Source: Halobacillus massiliensis (GTDB taxonomy: Bacteria; Bacillota; Bacilli; Bacillales; Halobacillaceae). From it: a stretch of DNA of 64,000 bases. Shown here piece by piece: positions 43,250 through 52,228 of this stretch. The DNA lies in the NCBI RefSeq assembly GCF_900166625.1, contig NZ_LT800499.1, positions 449,618 to 513,617 on the forward strand. The letters are read 5' to 3'. Under the pieces are notes generated by a model. That model did not search any database. It was not told the origin of the DNA and saw only the letters and a program-made list of their open reading frames with translations. Numbering within the stretch: the stretch's first letter is position 1; the number at the start of each line of letters is the position of its first letter. The position numbers were made by a program, and so were the translations under genes.

Positions 43250-43287
43250 AAAAAACCACGTTCTTATATTAAGAACGTGGTTTGCTC
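43250..43287. terminator. Bidirectional terminator between TRIC gene and cysK
   Basis: The 13-bp stem AAACCACGTTCTT/AAGAACGTGGTTT has a strong T-run on the minus strand (cysK side). Confidence 0.85.
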
Positions 43288-43288
43288 T

Positions 43289-44218
43289 TTAGTTACGGAA
43301 TAAATCACCTGATAAATATCTTTCTCCTGTATCTGGTGCAATACATACGATCACATCGCCTGGATTTTTACGTTTAGCAACTTCAATAGCTGCCCAGCAG
43401 GCTGCTCCGCCTGAAGTACCAATTAATAGCCCCTCTTCACGGGCTAAGCGTCTTGTGATTTCATACGCTTGTTCATCTGTTACTTGAAGGATTTCGTCAT
43501 AGACTTCTTCATTCAGAATCGATGGAATAAATCCCGGGCTTGTCCCCACAAGTTTATGCTTGCCTGGCTTTCCTCCGGATAAAACAGGAGATCCGGCTGG
43601 TTCTGCTACATGAATGGACAATCCATTAAAGTGCTTTTTGAGCTCTTCGCCGGTACCTGTAATCGTACCTCCGGTTCCGGCCGTTGAGACAAAGGCAGAC
43701 AGGGGCTTGCCAAGTTCGTTCATAGCTTCAATAATTTCTGTTGCTGTTGTATGCCGGTGGGCATCGGGGTTCGCGTAATTTTCAAACTGCATCGGCATAA
43801 AGGCATTATCGGTTTTTTCTACTAGCTCTTTTGCTTTTTCAATTGCCCCCGGCATTTTATCATCTCCTGGAGTTAAGACGATTTCAGCACCGTAGGCTTT
43901 TAAAAGGTTGATTCGTTCCTGTGTCATAGTATCAGGCATTACAAGGATAGCTTTATATCCGCGGGCTGCTGCATTCATGGCAATCCCGATTCCTGTGTTT
44001 CCACTGGTTGGCTCAATAATCGTGGAACCATCTTTTAACAAGCCGTCTTTTTCTGCCTGTACCATCATATTATAGGCAGCTCGATCTTTCACACTGCCGC
44101 TGGGGTTAAATTGTTCAAGTTTTAAATAGATGTCAGCGCCGCCTTGTGGAGTCACTCGGTTCAATTTTAAAAGTGGAGTATCTCCAATAAGGTCAGCTAT
44201 ATTATTTACGACGCGCAT
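43289..44218 (-). CDS. cysK: Cysteine synthase A (O-acetylserine sulfhydrylase)
   Basis: A 309-residue PLP enzyme making cysteine from O-acetylserine and sulfide. The Schiff-base Lys44 is in 'PSGSVKDRAAYNM', the substrate loop in 'EPTSGNTGIGIA', and the phosphate-binding Gly loop in 'STAGTGGTITGTG'. The start is ATG 44218 behind AAAGGAAGTGACC; an in-frame extension to 44308 is unlike the family. It ends at a strong terminator. Confidence 0.93.
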   Translation of the reverse strand: MRVVNNIADLIGDTPLLKLNRVTPQGGADIYLKLEQFNPSGSVKDRAAYNMMVQAEKDGLLKDGSTIIEPTSGNTGIGIAMNAAARGYKAILVMPDTMTQERINLLKAYGAEIVLTPGDDKMPGAIEKAKELVEKTDNAFMPMQFENYANPDAHRHTTATEIIEAMNELGKPLSAFVSTAGTGGTITGTGEELKKHFNGLSIHVAEPAGSPVLSGGKPGKHKLVGTSPGFIPSILNEEVYDEILQVTDEQAYEITRRLAREEGLLIGTSGGAACWAAIEVAKRKNPGDVIVCIAPDTGERYLSGDLFRN

Positions 44219-44312
44219 AAGGTCACTTCCTTTTAACGTTTGTCTAACTAATAGTTTAACATAGCCGCAGCATTCAGATGAAATAGAAAAAATGCAGGAA
44301 AAACACAACCCC

Positions 44313-44969
44313 TTATTCGGTTGTGTCTTGAAGTTTAAACTTTTGTTCTATAATTGATTCAGCCAGGCCGAAAGAACGGTCTGGAAAGGATATTTTAAAA
44401 GCCAGCTGATCCGCGTTTAAATTGAACCTTTCCACTTCTACATCAAAGTTGCTTCCCGTATCCATCTGAGTGACGGCAACATAAATATTTTCATCTCCCG
44501 GGTTTACGGTAACCCATTCAGGTAATTTATAATTATCTGCCACAAATTCCATGACTTTACGGTTAGGCAGAGGAAGCTGTCCTAAGGATATACCTTTCTG
44601 CTGCAGAACCAGGTCACCGTTCTCCTGTACTTGCGGATCCAGTTCCACTTTAATCGGGATCGTCTGTTCAAAGGCACGAATATTGCCTTTGAGCGTAACA
44701 TTTCGGTCAAGTGAAATAGAGTAGTTAAAAACCGTATCATTTGAAAGCTCTTTTAAATACTCATTTGCTAGATGCTCCATGTTTGCTTTTGTACTGACGA
44801 CTGTAAATTCGGCTTCTGTATCTTCCTTCTCACGGTCTACATTGACAAGAGTATAAGAGCTGGGAAGAAAAACAAGGGAAAGAAGCACCCCAATGACAGC
44901 TATGTTCACAAAGGCTAAGATAAAGAATGAAGTTTTCCATCTGTTATTGAAGAAAAGTTTTTTTAACAT
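44313..44969 (-). CDS. ypmS: YpmS-family membrane-anchored protein (DUF2140)
   Basis: A 218-residue protein with one N-terminal membrane anchor (about 13-36) and an extracytoplasmic beta-rich domain. Similarity to Bacillus YpmS rests on size, topology, the 'LPLPNRKVMEFVADNYKLPEWV' region and the SGNH-hydrolase (YpmR) neighbour. ATG 44969 follows TAGGTGG; an alternative GTG start lies 12 nt upstream. Function unknown; it is likely tied to the hydrolase encoded just before it. Confidence 0.82.
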   Translation of the reverse strand: MLKKLFFNNRWKTSFFILAFVNIAVIGVLLSLVFLPSSYTLVNVDREKEDTEAEFTVVSTKANMEHLANEYLKELSNDTVFNYSISLDRNVTLKGNIRAFEQTIPIKVELDPQVQENGDLVLQQKGISLGQLPLPNRKVMEFVADNYKLPEWVTVNPGDENIYVAVTQMDTGSNFDVEVERFNLNADQLAFKISFPDRSFGLAESIIEQKFKLQDTTE

Positions 44970-44985
44970 AACACATTCCACCTAA

Positions 44986-45903
44986 TTATTCCTCTGGTTG
45001 TTCGATATCATCCCGAATATACTCTAACACGCGCTCGGCCATTTGTTTGTACCCCCGTTCGTTAGGGTGAAAGTTATCGGTCTCCCACAGTAACTCCTGT
45101 TCATGACCTTCAAATATATCTCTAATGGGAATGAAGGTAATGTTATCGCGCCCGTCAATTACATTTTGACTTTCCCTGTTCCATTCGTTCATAATCTGTG
45201 CGAGAGCAGGGATATGGTCAAAATACTGATTGAACGGGTTATACAAACCGATTAAATAAATGGAGGCATCAGGATTAGCATCTTCAATTCTAGTGAAAAT
45301 TTCTTCAAGTTCCACTCCATAATCTGCGCGTGCGGGAGGGAAATCATTATAATTCAGACTGGTGAAGTTGTTCTCAATCACCTGCATGACGTTATTAGCA
45401 CCAATAGTAATGAGTACAATATCTGCACTTTCAAGCGATGAAATCATTTCATTAGATTCCATACGCTTAAGCAGCTGATCTGTCCGATCACCGCGCTTGC
45501 CGTAGTTCTCAATCGTAAAATCGCCCTGCTGGTTGCTTTCTCTGAAACTTTCTTCTAAAATTCCTACATATCCACCATTTTCGGATCGATCTCCCACTCC
45601 TTGAGTGAGTGAATCACCGATAGCCACTATATTCAAATCATTACGGAGGAAGAGGTTTCTGGCATTTTCAATAACACCTGAGAATGCTTCGAGAAGCTCA
45701 TCGCCTACCGTTTCTTCTGCAGGTTCTTCAACTGGATTCTCAACCCCATCTGCGGTGTTTTCCTCTTCTTGTTCCTGATCATGAGAAGGTTCAGGAATAA
45801 CCTGAGTTTCATTCTCAACAGGGTTGTATATGAGAGTGATCACGATGAGAGCTAAGAAACATAGAGAAAAGATCATCAATGTCAGCCATTTAGTTTTTTT
45901 CAT
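44986..45903 (-). CDS. ypmR: YpmR-family SGNH/GDSL hydrolase, membrane-anchored
   Basis: A 305-residue protein: an N-terminal anchor or signal (about 6-24), an acidic Glu/Pro-rich linker (about 30-70), then an SGNH hydrolase domain with block I 'AIGDSLTQGVGD' (Ser nucleophile), block III 'ITIGANNV' (Asn) and block V 'NFHPNERGY' (His). It would deacylate an extracellular lipid, glycan or peptidoglycan substrate. It forms an operon with ypmS. Confidence 0.88.
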   Translation of the reverse strand: MKKTKWLTLMIFSLCFLALIVITLIYNPVENETQVIPEPSHDQEQEEENTADGVENPVEEPAEETVGDELLEAFSGVIENARNLFLRNDLNIVAIGDSLTQGVGDRSENGGYVGILEESFRESNQQGDFTIENYGKRGDRTDQLLKRMESNEMISSLESADIVLITIGANNVMQVIENNFTSLNYNDFPPARADYGVELEEIFTRIEDANPDASIYLIGLYNPFNQYFDHIPALAQIMNEWNRESQNVIDGRDNITFIPIRDIFEGHEQELLWETDNFHPNERGYKQMAERVLEYIRDDIEQPEE

Positions 45904-46084
45904 TTATGATCACACCTGTTGTTTTATAAATAAGTTCGCTTATCATTATATTATGGATAAATACATTTTTAGGCACAATTACCTTTAAATTATATTATAT
46001 CATTTAAAAAGATAAAATAGACATTCGAACATCAGAGATATTAGATGTCGGTTTATTGGAAAATTTTGAAGAAAGGAGGCATTC

Positions 46085-48352
46085 ATGATGGGAGAAGAGA
46101 TAAAGATATCCGTCAGAGAGCTTATGGAATACGTCCATAAAGGAGGAAGCATTGATAACGGGTTTCGAACGAGCACTTCTTTAACCGAAGGAACAGCTAT
46201 TCACCAGGCTGTCCAAAAACAATACGCTCCTACAGATAAGAAAGAAGTCCCTTTACGATACGACTATGATTTGGGGGATTTTACTATTATTGTTCATGGA
46301 CGCTGTGATGGTCTTTTACAGACAGAAGATGGAATAGTTATCGATGAGATTAAGTCTACATCACGCCCCCTTGAAGAAATGACAAGCGATGAGTTTCCTG
46401 TGTATTGGGCACAGGCAAAAGGATATGCTTACATTTATGCAAAACAGGAAGAGCTGGCGGAAATCCGTGTTCAGCTTACTTATGTTCAGAAGCAGTCCAG
46501 AGAGAAAAAACAATTTGTAGAGGTTTACTCGTTGAGTGACCTTGAAATATTTTTTAATCAAACGATTGACCAATACCTCTCTTTTGCTAAATTAATTGCA
46601 CAATTACGAGAAGAAAAAGAAAGGTCTATTTCTGAATTGAAGTTCCCTTTTCCCCAATATAGAGAAGGCCAGCGTCAGCTGGCAGGAGCCGTTTACCGGA
46701 CGATCCAGGAAAAAAGGAATTTATATGCACAGGCTCCTACAGGCATTGGTAAGACAATGTCTACGTTATTTCCGGCAATTAAGGCCATGAGTGAGTACGA
46801 AAGAATTTTTTATTTAACAGCCAAAACAGTCACACGCTTGACGGCTGAGGAATCACTTCAGCTTCTGGAGGAGAATGGGGCGAAGCTTCGATCGGTGACC
46901 ATTACGGCAAAGGATAAAATATGCTTTAAAGAAGAATCTATCTGTCAGCCTGAGCATTGTGAGTTTGCTGAAGGATACTACGATCGAATTAATGGAGCAA
47001 TGGTCGATATACTTAGAAATGAAACTCAAATCACTCGTCAGGTTATTGAAAGGTATGCCAGAAAACATAAGGTATGTCCATTTGAATTTTCTCTGGATCT
47101 CAGCGACTCGGTAGATGTTGTGATCGGTGACTATAACTATATCTTTGATCCGAGAGTCTCTTTAAAAAGGCTGCTTCCAGAGCGGAAGAAGAAAACGGCT
47201 CTTCTGATTGATGAAGCCCACAATCTGGTAGAGAGGGCCAGAGAAATGTATTCTGCAGAAATTAAGAAAAACGATTTCTGGCAGATAGAAGAAGAATGGG
47301 AAGCTAATGAACCCTTGAAAAAAGCGGCTAAAGCCGTAAAGAAGGATTTGCAGGCCCTTGACCATGACGAAAAAGTAAGAACGGTTAGTGAAATTCCAGG
47401 AGCATTAGAAGAAAATCTTGAGCGGTTTATAGAGGCTGCGGAAGTAGAGCTAAAAGAAGACCGGGATGAAGAACAATCTGAAGCTCTGCTTGAATGTTAT
47501 TTTTCAGCCCAAAATTTCTTGAAAATTTTTATAATCGCAGATGACCATTTTAAGCAGATAGTAACAACAGAAAGCAATAATACTTCCCTTAAGTTATTCT
47601 GTCTGGACCCCTCAGAAGTTTTAAAACAAGTCGTAAAGCCTTTCAGGGCCAATATATTTTTCTCAGCTACCTTATCACCATTTGCTTATTACAAAGATAT
47701 GCTGGGCGGCGGGGAAGAAGATTATATTTTACGTCTTCCTTCACCGTATCATTCTGAACAAATTGAGGCGGTCATTTCCCCGGTCTCCACACGGTATAAA
47801 AATCGTGAACATACAGCGGGGAAGATCGCTGAGCGCTTGTATGAACAGGTGAACAAGGTTAAAGGAAATCACTTGTTTTTCTTTCCTTCCTATCAGTACA
47901 TGCGGATGATATATGAAGAATTTCAAAAATATAAAGATATAGTAACTGTTGAACAGGAGCAGGGGATGACAGAAGAAAGACGTGATGATTTTCTGGCTCA
48001 GTTTGTCGAAGACGGTAAGCTTGTCGGATTTGCTGTACTGGGCGGGGTTTTCTCTGAAGGAGTCGATTTGCGGGGAAATCGATTAAATGGAGTGGCTGTA
48101 GTAGGAATAGGGCTCGCGCCAAGAAGCTTTGAGAAAGAGCTGATTAAAGACTATTTTAATGAAAAAGGTAAAAATGGCTACGACTATTCCTATGTTTTCC
48201 CCGGTATGAACAAAGTTCTCCAAGCTGGTGGAAGGTTAATTCGCTCAGAAACAGACTATGGAATGATCCAGTTAATCGACGATCGCTTTCTTTCGAGGAA
48301 GTATTTGCAGCTGCTTCCGGAAGAATGGAAGGATTTTCGAGTGATCCGATAA
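46085..48352 (+). CDS. PD-(D/E)XK nuclease fused to XPD/DinG-type Fe-S helicase
   Basis: A 755-residue fusion. Residues about 1-175 form a RecB/Cas4-like nuclease with His40 ('GTAIHQAVQ'), Asp75 ('GRCDGLL'), Glu88-Ile-Lys90 ('IVIDEIKSTSR') and Gln110. The helicase follows: Walker A 'APTGIGKT' at 217-224, four cluster Cys at 280, 287, 292 and 331, and the Walker B DEAH at 376-379. The C-terminal motor domain has 'GGVFSEGVDLRG' and 'QAGGRLIRSETD'. It is a superfamily-2 5'-3' helicase with its own nuclease, probably for repair of damaged or protein-bound DNA. AAAGGAGG precedes the start; single gene with a terminator. Confidence 0.92.
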   Translation: MMGEEIKISVRELMEYVHKGGSIDNGFRTSTSLTEGTAIHQAVQKQYAPTDKKEVPLRYDYDLGDFTIIVHGRCDGLLQTEDGIVIDEIKSTSRPLEEMTSDEFPVYWAQAKGYAYIYAKQEELAEIRVQLTYVQKQSREKKQFVEVYSLSDLEIFFNQTIDQYLSFAKLIAQLREEKERSISELKFPFPQYREGQRQLAGAVYRTIQEKRNLYAQAPTGIGKTMSTLFPAIKAMSEYERIFYLTAKTVTRLTAEESLQLLEENGAKLRSVTITAKDKICFKEESICQPEHCEFAEGYYDRINGAMVDILRNETQITRQVIERYARKHKVCPFEFSLDLSDSVDVVIGDYNYIFDPRVSLKRLLPERKKKTALLIDEAHNLVERAREMYSAEIKKNDFWQIEEEWEANEPLKKAAKAVKKDLQALDHDEKVRTVSEIPGALEENLERFIEAAEVELKEDRDEEQSEALLECYFSAQNFLKIFIIADDHFKQIVTTESNNTSLKLFCLDPSEVLKQVVKPFRANIFFSATLSPFAYYKDMLGGGEEDYILRLPSPYHSEQIEAVISPVSTRYKNREHTAGKIAERLYEQVNKVKGNHLFFFPSYQYMRMIYEEFQKYKDIVTVEQEQGMTEERRDDFLAQFVEDGKLVGFAVLGGVFSEGVDLRGNRLNGVAVVGIGLAPRSFEKELIKDYFNEKGKNGYDYSYVFPGMNKVLQAGGRLIRSETDYGMIQLIDDRFLSRKYLQLLPEEWKDFRVIR

Positions 48353-48396
48353 ATCATTTCCTGGGAAATATTAATCTATATTGTCGAATATTAATT

Positions 48397-48438
48397 AAAG
48401 AAGAGCAGATTTCGTCAAATGAGTCTGCTCTTCTTTTC
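48397..48438 (+). terminator. Terminator of the nuclease-helicase gene
   Basis: The 13-bp stem AAAGAAGAGCAGA/TCTGCTCTTCTTT is followed by a T-rich tract. Confidence 0.8.
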
Positions 48439-48517
48439 AATTTCTGAAGATTAGGAGTTTCGAAGGTCCTTTTTTTGGTAATGGGTTAAAAGTAACAAAA
48501 AAGTCAGGAGGTCAATT

Positions 48518-49774
48518 ATGTCATCTGAAAAAGTAAAAAACCGATGGTTAATCGCTCTTGGTGGAGTTGGGATACATATATCCATCGGCTCAGTCTATGC
48601 CTGGAGTAATTTCACCTCTCCGCTTGGTGAGGAGTTCGGCTGGAGTTCCCAGCAGGTTCAATTAACATTTAGTCTGGCCATCTTATTCCTAGGTTTGTCA
48701 GCAGCTTTCTTAGGCTGGTTTGTAGAGAAGTATGGTCCCAGAGTTGCCGGGATTACCGCTGCCATATTTTTTGGGATTGGAGTATTTGGATCAGGATTCG
48801 CTGTCCAAATCGGATCGTTATGGACTCTATATTTCTTCTATGGAGTGTTAGGAGGAATTGGTCTTGGGGTCGGATACATAGCCCCTGTTTCCACATTAGT
48901 CAAATGGTTTCCTGACAGGAGAGGACTCGCTACGGGTATGGCAATTATGGGATTTGGATTCGCTGCAGCCATCGCCAGCCCGGTCATGGACTTTCTAATC
49001 GGATCTGTTGGAATTGCCTTGACCTTTTATATTTTGGGCGCCAGCTATTTTGTAATCATGATCTTATCATCTCTATACTTATCAAGACCACCAGAGGGAT
49101 GGACACCGTCTGGTTATAAGCCACAGGAAAACAAGGACGTAGAGTCACAGGATTTAGCTAATTTAAGAGCAAATGAGGCAGTAAAGACTGCAAGATTTTA
49201 TTACTTGTGGATCATACTTTTTATTAATATAACTTGTGGAATTGCGATTATCTCTGCAGCTAAGCCGCTGGCTCAAAACAGTGTGGGGATGAGTGCTGCG
49301 GCAGCTGCTTCACTCGTTGGAATTATGGGAATTTTTAATGGAGCAGGACGTCTTGCCTGGGCATCTGCATCTGATTACATTGGAAGATCTAATACCTATA
49401 TCATTTTCTTTGTTCTGCAGATTCCTCTTTTCGTTCTTTTGCCGATGACAGGATCAGTCACCTTGTTTGTCATAATGTTTGGAATTATATACACATGCTA
49501 TGGAGGGGGATTTTCTACACTTCCTGCGTTTATCGGTGATTTGTTTGGTACGAAGGAGCTTGGAGCCATACACGGTTATATTTTAACGGCCTGGGCAGCC
49601 GCTGGTTTAGCAGGCCCGCAGTTTGCTGCTCTTATGAACGATGTAACAGGCAGTTATGCAAGCAGTATGGTTTACTTTGCTGGCCTATTCTTAGTTGCAC
49701 TTGCTGTTTCTATCCTTACTAAAGTAGATATTAAAAAGAAACAAAAGAAAATAAAAGAAGCACGAGCCAGTTAA
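48518..49774 (+). CDS. OFA-family MFS transporter (oxalate/formate antiporter-like)
   Basis: A 418-residue 12-segment major facilitator with the OFA hallmarks 'GSVYAWSNFTSPL' in helix 1 and 'LGGIGLGVGYIAPVSTLVKWFPDRRGLATG' around helices 4-5 (split here only by function). OFA members exchange oxalate/formate or carry other monocarboxylates such as pyruvate. There is no oxalate-degrading gene nearby, so the substrate is open. AGGAGG precedes the start. Confidence 0.85.
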   Translation: MSSEKVKNRWLIALGGVGIHISIGSVYAWSNFTSPLGEEFGWSSQQVQLTFSLAILFLGLSAAFLGWFVEKYGPRVAGITAAIFFGIGVFGSGFAVQIGSLWTLYFFYGVLGGIGLGVGYIAPVSTLVKWFPDRRGLATGMAIMGFGFAAAIASPVMDFLIGSVGIALTFYILGASYFVIMILSSLYLSRPPEGWTPSGYKPQENKDVESQDLANLRANEAVKTARFYYLWIILFINITCGIAIISAAKPLAQNSVGMSAAAAASLVGIMGIFNGAGRLAWASASDYIGRSNTYIIFFVLQIPLFVLLPMTGSVTLFVIMFGIIYTCYGGGFSTLPAFIGDLFGTKELGAIHGYILTAWAAAGLAGPQFAALMNDVTGSYASSMVYFAGLFLVALAVSILTKVDIKKKQKKIKEARAS

Positions 49775-49795
49775 GTAAACCTATAAATTAAAAGG

Positions 49796-49834
49796 TTGAC
49801 ATAAGTGCGACTCCTCGCTATTCTTGAAATAGAA
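49796..49834 (+). promoter_or_regulatory. bioY promoter with overlapping palindrome
   Basis: TTGACA (49796-49801), a 17-bp spacer and TATTCT (49819-49824) form a good sigma-A promoter. The -10 lies inside the palindrome CTATTCT-TGAAAT-AGAATAG (49818-49837), so a dimeric repressor bound there would block transcription. The flanks (CTCCTC before, GAGGAG after) extend the symmetry to the ribosome binding site. It does not match the classical BirA operator. Confidence 0.6.
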
Positions 49835-49853
49835 TAGCTGAGGAGGAAGCCTT

Positions 49854-50444
49854 ATGAGTCAATCACGTATGTCTACATATGATCTTACAATTGGAGCCCT
49901 ATTTGTAGCTCTGATGGCTGTTGGAGCAAATATTACCGCTGTCGCCCCATTTTTATCTATTTTAAATGTGCCTCTAACCTTGCAGACTTTTGTTGCAATT
50001 TTAGCAGGTATAATTCTTGGACGGCGTATGGGTGCTTTTTCTATGCTTGTTTATGCTGCTTTAGGATTAGCAGGAGTTCCTATATTTGCTGGCTTTTCTG
50101 GAGGAGCAGCAACTGTAGTTACACCAACTTTCGGCTTTATTTTATCTTTTATTGCCGTTGCCTATTTTTCAGGAGCTGTCGTAGAAAAGAAACGGACTTT
50201 TGGAAGGTATATTACTGCATCACTAATAGGACTAGCGCTCAATTACATTATTGGAGTGAATGGAATGTACTTAGCCTTTAATTTTTGGATGGGCGAAGGT
50301 GCTGGCATGCCTTATGTTCTTGCATGGTCAAGTATGGTTCCGTTTATTATTAAAGATTTTGCCCTTGCCATATTAGCAGGTTCCTTTGGTTATCGCATGG
50401 AAAAAGGAATATTAAAACGTACACCTTTACGTCAGGCCGTATAA
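49854..50444 (+). CDS. bioY: Biotin transporter S component BioY
   Basis: A 196-residue membrane protein with six segments and the BioY motifs 'FLSILNVPLTLQTFVAILAGIILGRRMG' (across helices 1-2), 'YAALGLAGVPIFAGFSGG' and 'PTFGFILSF'. It binds biotin as the S component of an ECF transporter; ecfAAT genes are not in the window. The start follows GAGGAGGAAG. The promoter carries an unusual palindrome, and a terminator follows. Confidence 0.93.
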   Translation: MSQSRMSTYDLTIGALFVALMAVGANITAVAPFLSILNVPLTLQTFVAILAGIILGRRMGAFSMLVYAALGLAGVPIFAGFSGGAATVVTPTFGFILSFIAVAYFSGAVVEKKRTFGRYITASLIGLALNYIIGVNGMYLAFNFWMGEGAGMPYVLAWSSMVPFIIKDFALAILAGSFGYRMEKGILKRTPLRQAV

Positions 50445-50470
50445 AAGTGAAATTGGATACGGATTATAAT

Positions 50471-50502
50471 AAACTGCTCCTAAATGGGCAGTTTATTTTT
50501 TT
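50471..50502 (+). terminator. Terminator of bioY
   Basis: The stem AAACTGC/GCAGTTT is followed by ATTTTTTT. Confidence 0.82.
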
Positions 50503-50551
50503 ACCCTCTTTCCATATCCTGTATAATCGGCATAAAAGAAGGGGGGACGTC

Positions 50552-51604
50552 ATGAAAAAATTATGGAGTTTATGGATGTTTTCTGTCCTGGTTGCGGGCT
50601 GCCAATCGAATGAAGAATCAGATGAGGGAGCTAATGATACGCAGGACAGCGGAGAGTTCTCAATTGCAGCTGAGAATCTTGAATCACCTTGGGATATTGA
50701 GGCAGATGGCAACCAATTCTTTATTAGTGAACGTGAGGGAACAATTGCGAGAGTGGAAGATGGACAAGTAGTAAGAGAACCTGTTGAGACGAAGGAGCCG
50801 ATTGTACAGATAGGGGAAGGCGGGCTGCTCGGTCTGAAGCTTCATCCGGATTTTCAAAATAACCACCTCGCTTTTGCTTACCATACTTATGAAACAGAGG
50901 AAGGTTCGATTGGTAATCGGGTGATTACGTTAACTTATAATGACAGGGAGTGGAGAGAAGATTCGATTCTGATTGAAGAAATACCAGGGAATAACTTTCA
51001 TAATGGCGGGCGAATTGAAATAAGTCCTGAAGGGTTTCTTTTTGTTACGACGGGCGATGCACAGGAAGAATCACTCGCTCAAGATGAAGGTAGTCTTGCC
51101 GGAAAGATATTAAGGATGACGTTTACGGGAAATATTCCTGATGATAACCCTGAGGAGGATTCCTATGTATACAGTTATGGCCACCGCAACCCCCAGGGAT
51201 TGGGCTGGAGCGAGGATGGTGAACTGTATGCTTCCGAGCACGGACCTTCTAATCATGATGAAATAAATAGAATCGAGCCAGGGAAAAACTATGGCTGGCC
51301 GTTGATTGTAGGAGATGAAACAGGAGACGGACTTGTATCTCCTTTATTTGAAACAGGAAATAATACATGGGCACCTTCAGGAATAGCTATAGTTGATAAT
51401 AAAATTTATATTGCTTCCCTTAGAGGCAGCGCACTTCGCACCTTGAATCTGCAGGGAGAAGATAATCAAGTGGTCACAAATGATTATGGACGGATAAGAG
51501 ATGTGGAATTGGCCGATGGTGCCATTTATTTCATCACGAATAATACAGATGGCCGCGGCAATGCAGATTCCAACGACGATCGTCTCATTCGGTATGAATT
51601 TTAA
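50552..51604 (+). CDS. Lipoprotein of the PQQ-type glucose/sorbosone dehydrogenase family
   Basis: A 350-residue secreted lipoprotein with lipobox 'VLVAGC' at residues about 12-17, then an acidic linker and a six-bladed beta-propeller. The propeller has 'PWDIEADGNQFFISEREG', 'GLLGLKLHPDF', 'HNGGRIEISPEGFLFVTTGD' and 'GHRNPQGLGW...SEHGPSNHDEINRI', the GSDH signature. It would oxidise an aldose outside the cell if PQQ is available; Bacillaceae usually do not make PQQ, so the cofactor is uncertain. The start is ATG 50552 behind GAAGGGGGG. Confidence 0.88.
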   Translation: MKKLWSLWMFSVLVAGCQSNEESDEGANDTQDSGEFSIAAENLESPWDIEADGNQFFISEREGTIARVEDGQVVREPVETKEPIVQIGEGGLLGLKLHPDFQNNHLAFAYHTYETEEGSIGNRVITLTYNDREWREDSILIEEIPGNNFHNGGRIEISPEGFLFVTTGDAQEESLAQDEGSLAGKILRMTFTGNIPDDNPEEDSYVYSYGHRNPQGLGWSEDGELYASEHGPSNHDEINRIEPGKNYGWPLIVGDETGDGLVSPLFETGNNTWAPSGIAIVDNKIYIASLRGSALRTLNLQGEDNQVVTNDYGRIRDVELADGAIYFITNNTDGRGNADSNDDRLIRYEF

Positions 51605-51614
51605 TATAAACAAA

Positions 51615-51660
51615 AGCTTGTTGACAGCAGAAGTGCTGATCAGCAAGCTCATTCTTTTTT
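51615..51660 (+). terminator. Terminator of the sugar dehydrogenase gene
   Basis: The interrupted stem AGCTTG-T-TGA...TCA-G-CAAGCT is followed by CATTCTTTTTT. Confidence 0.7.
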
Positions 51661-52057
51661 ATTCTTCTGTTATCCATTTGCCATAAGTAAATGCCATAAT
51701 CGCAAAAGCGATAAATGCAAGCATTAATACAGTACCGCCAACTATAAAGAAAACCAAGTTAAAGATCTCAAGTCCGCTGATCGGCTGAGTATAATAAAGC
51801 CACATTCCAGCAGTCAGGCCGAAAACACCAATGAAAGAACTCCAAACATGAAACTTTGACAGCTTGGAATCTTTAGGTATATTGAATACTTTATAAAACA
51901 TGGCAAAGGCAAAGAGTGAAAGCCAGCCCACTACTAATATGTGTGCATGAATAGCTGATAATTGATAGCCTCCCCCGCCTGCCATATGAGACCCTATAAA
52001 AGCTCCGATAAGAGCATATATAGCTGATGTACGAACAAAAAAACGAGTACGATCCAC
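51659..52057 (-). CDS. Small four-helix membrane protein resembling heme-copper oxidase subunit I helices
   Basis: A 132-residue membrane protein with four segments. The second contains 'SAIHAHILVVGWLSLFAFAMFYKVF', which resembles the His-containing helix II of heme-copper oxidases and nitric oxide reductases (HAH...GW). Other His are in 'GSHMAGG' and 'SKFHVWSSF'. With only four helices it cannot be a complete oxidase; it may bind heme as a small stand-alone unit. No other respiratory gene is adjacent. Confidence 0.65.
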   Translation of the reverse strand: MDRTRFFVRTSAIYALIGAFIGSHMAGGGGYQLSAIHAHILVVGWLSLFAFAMFYKVFNIPKDSKLSKFHVWSSFIGVFGLTAGMWLYYTQPISGLEIFNLVFFIVGGTVLMLAFIAFAIMAFTYGKWITEE

Positions 52058-52228
52058 TTACAAAAACCTCCATCAATTGCTTATTCTTCTGCCATTATAC
52101 TAAACCCTTTTTACAAAAGAAACGAAGAGGGGGAAAGAGTCGAAAAGCGTTCATATATTCCTGATTTGGCACACTGTCCTTGATAAGCTATCATTTGGTA
52201 TAAGAGTAATGAAAAAAGGGGAGCTATT

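Noticed and set aside
49796-49850. Riboswitch upstream of bioY
   Set aside because: Only about 50 bp separate promoter and start codon, too short for a known aptamer; the symmetry fits an operator better.
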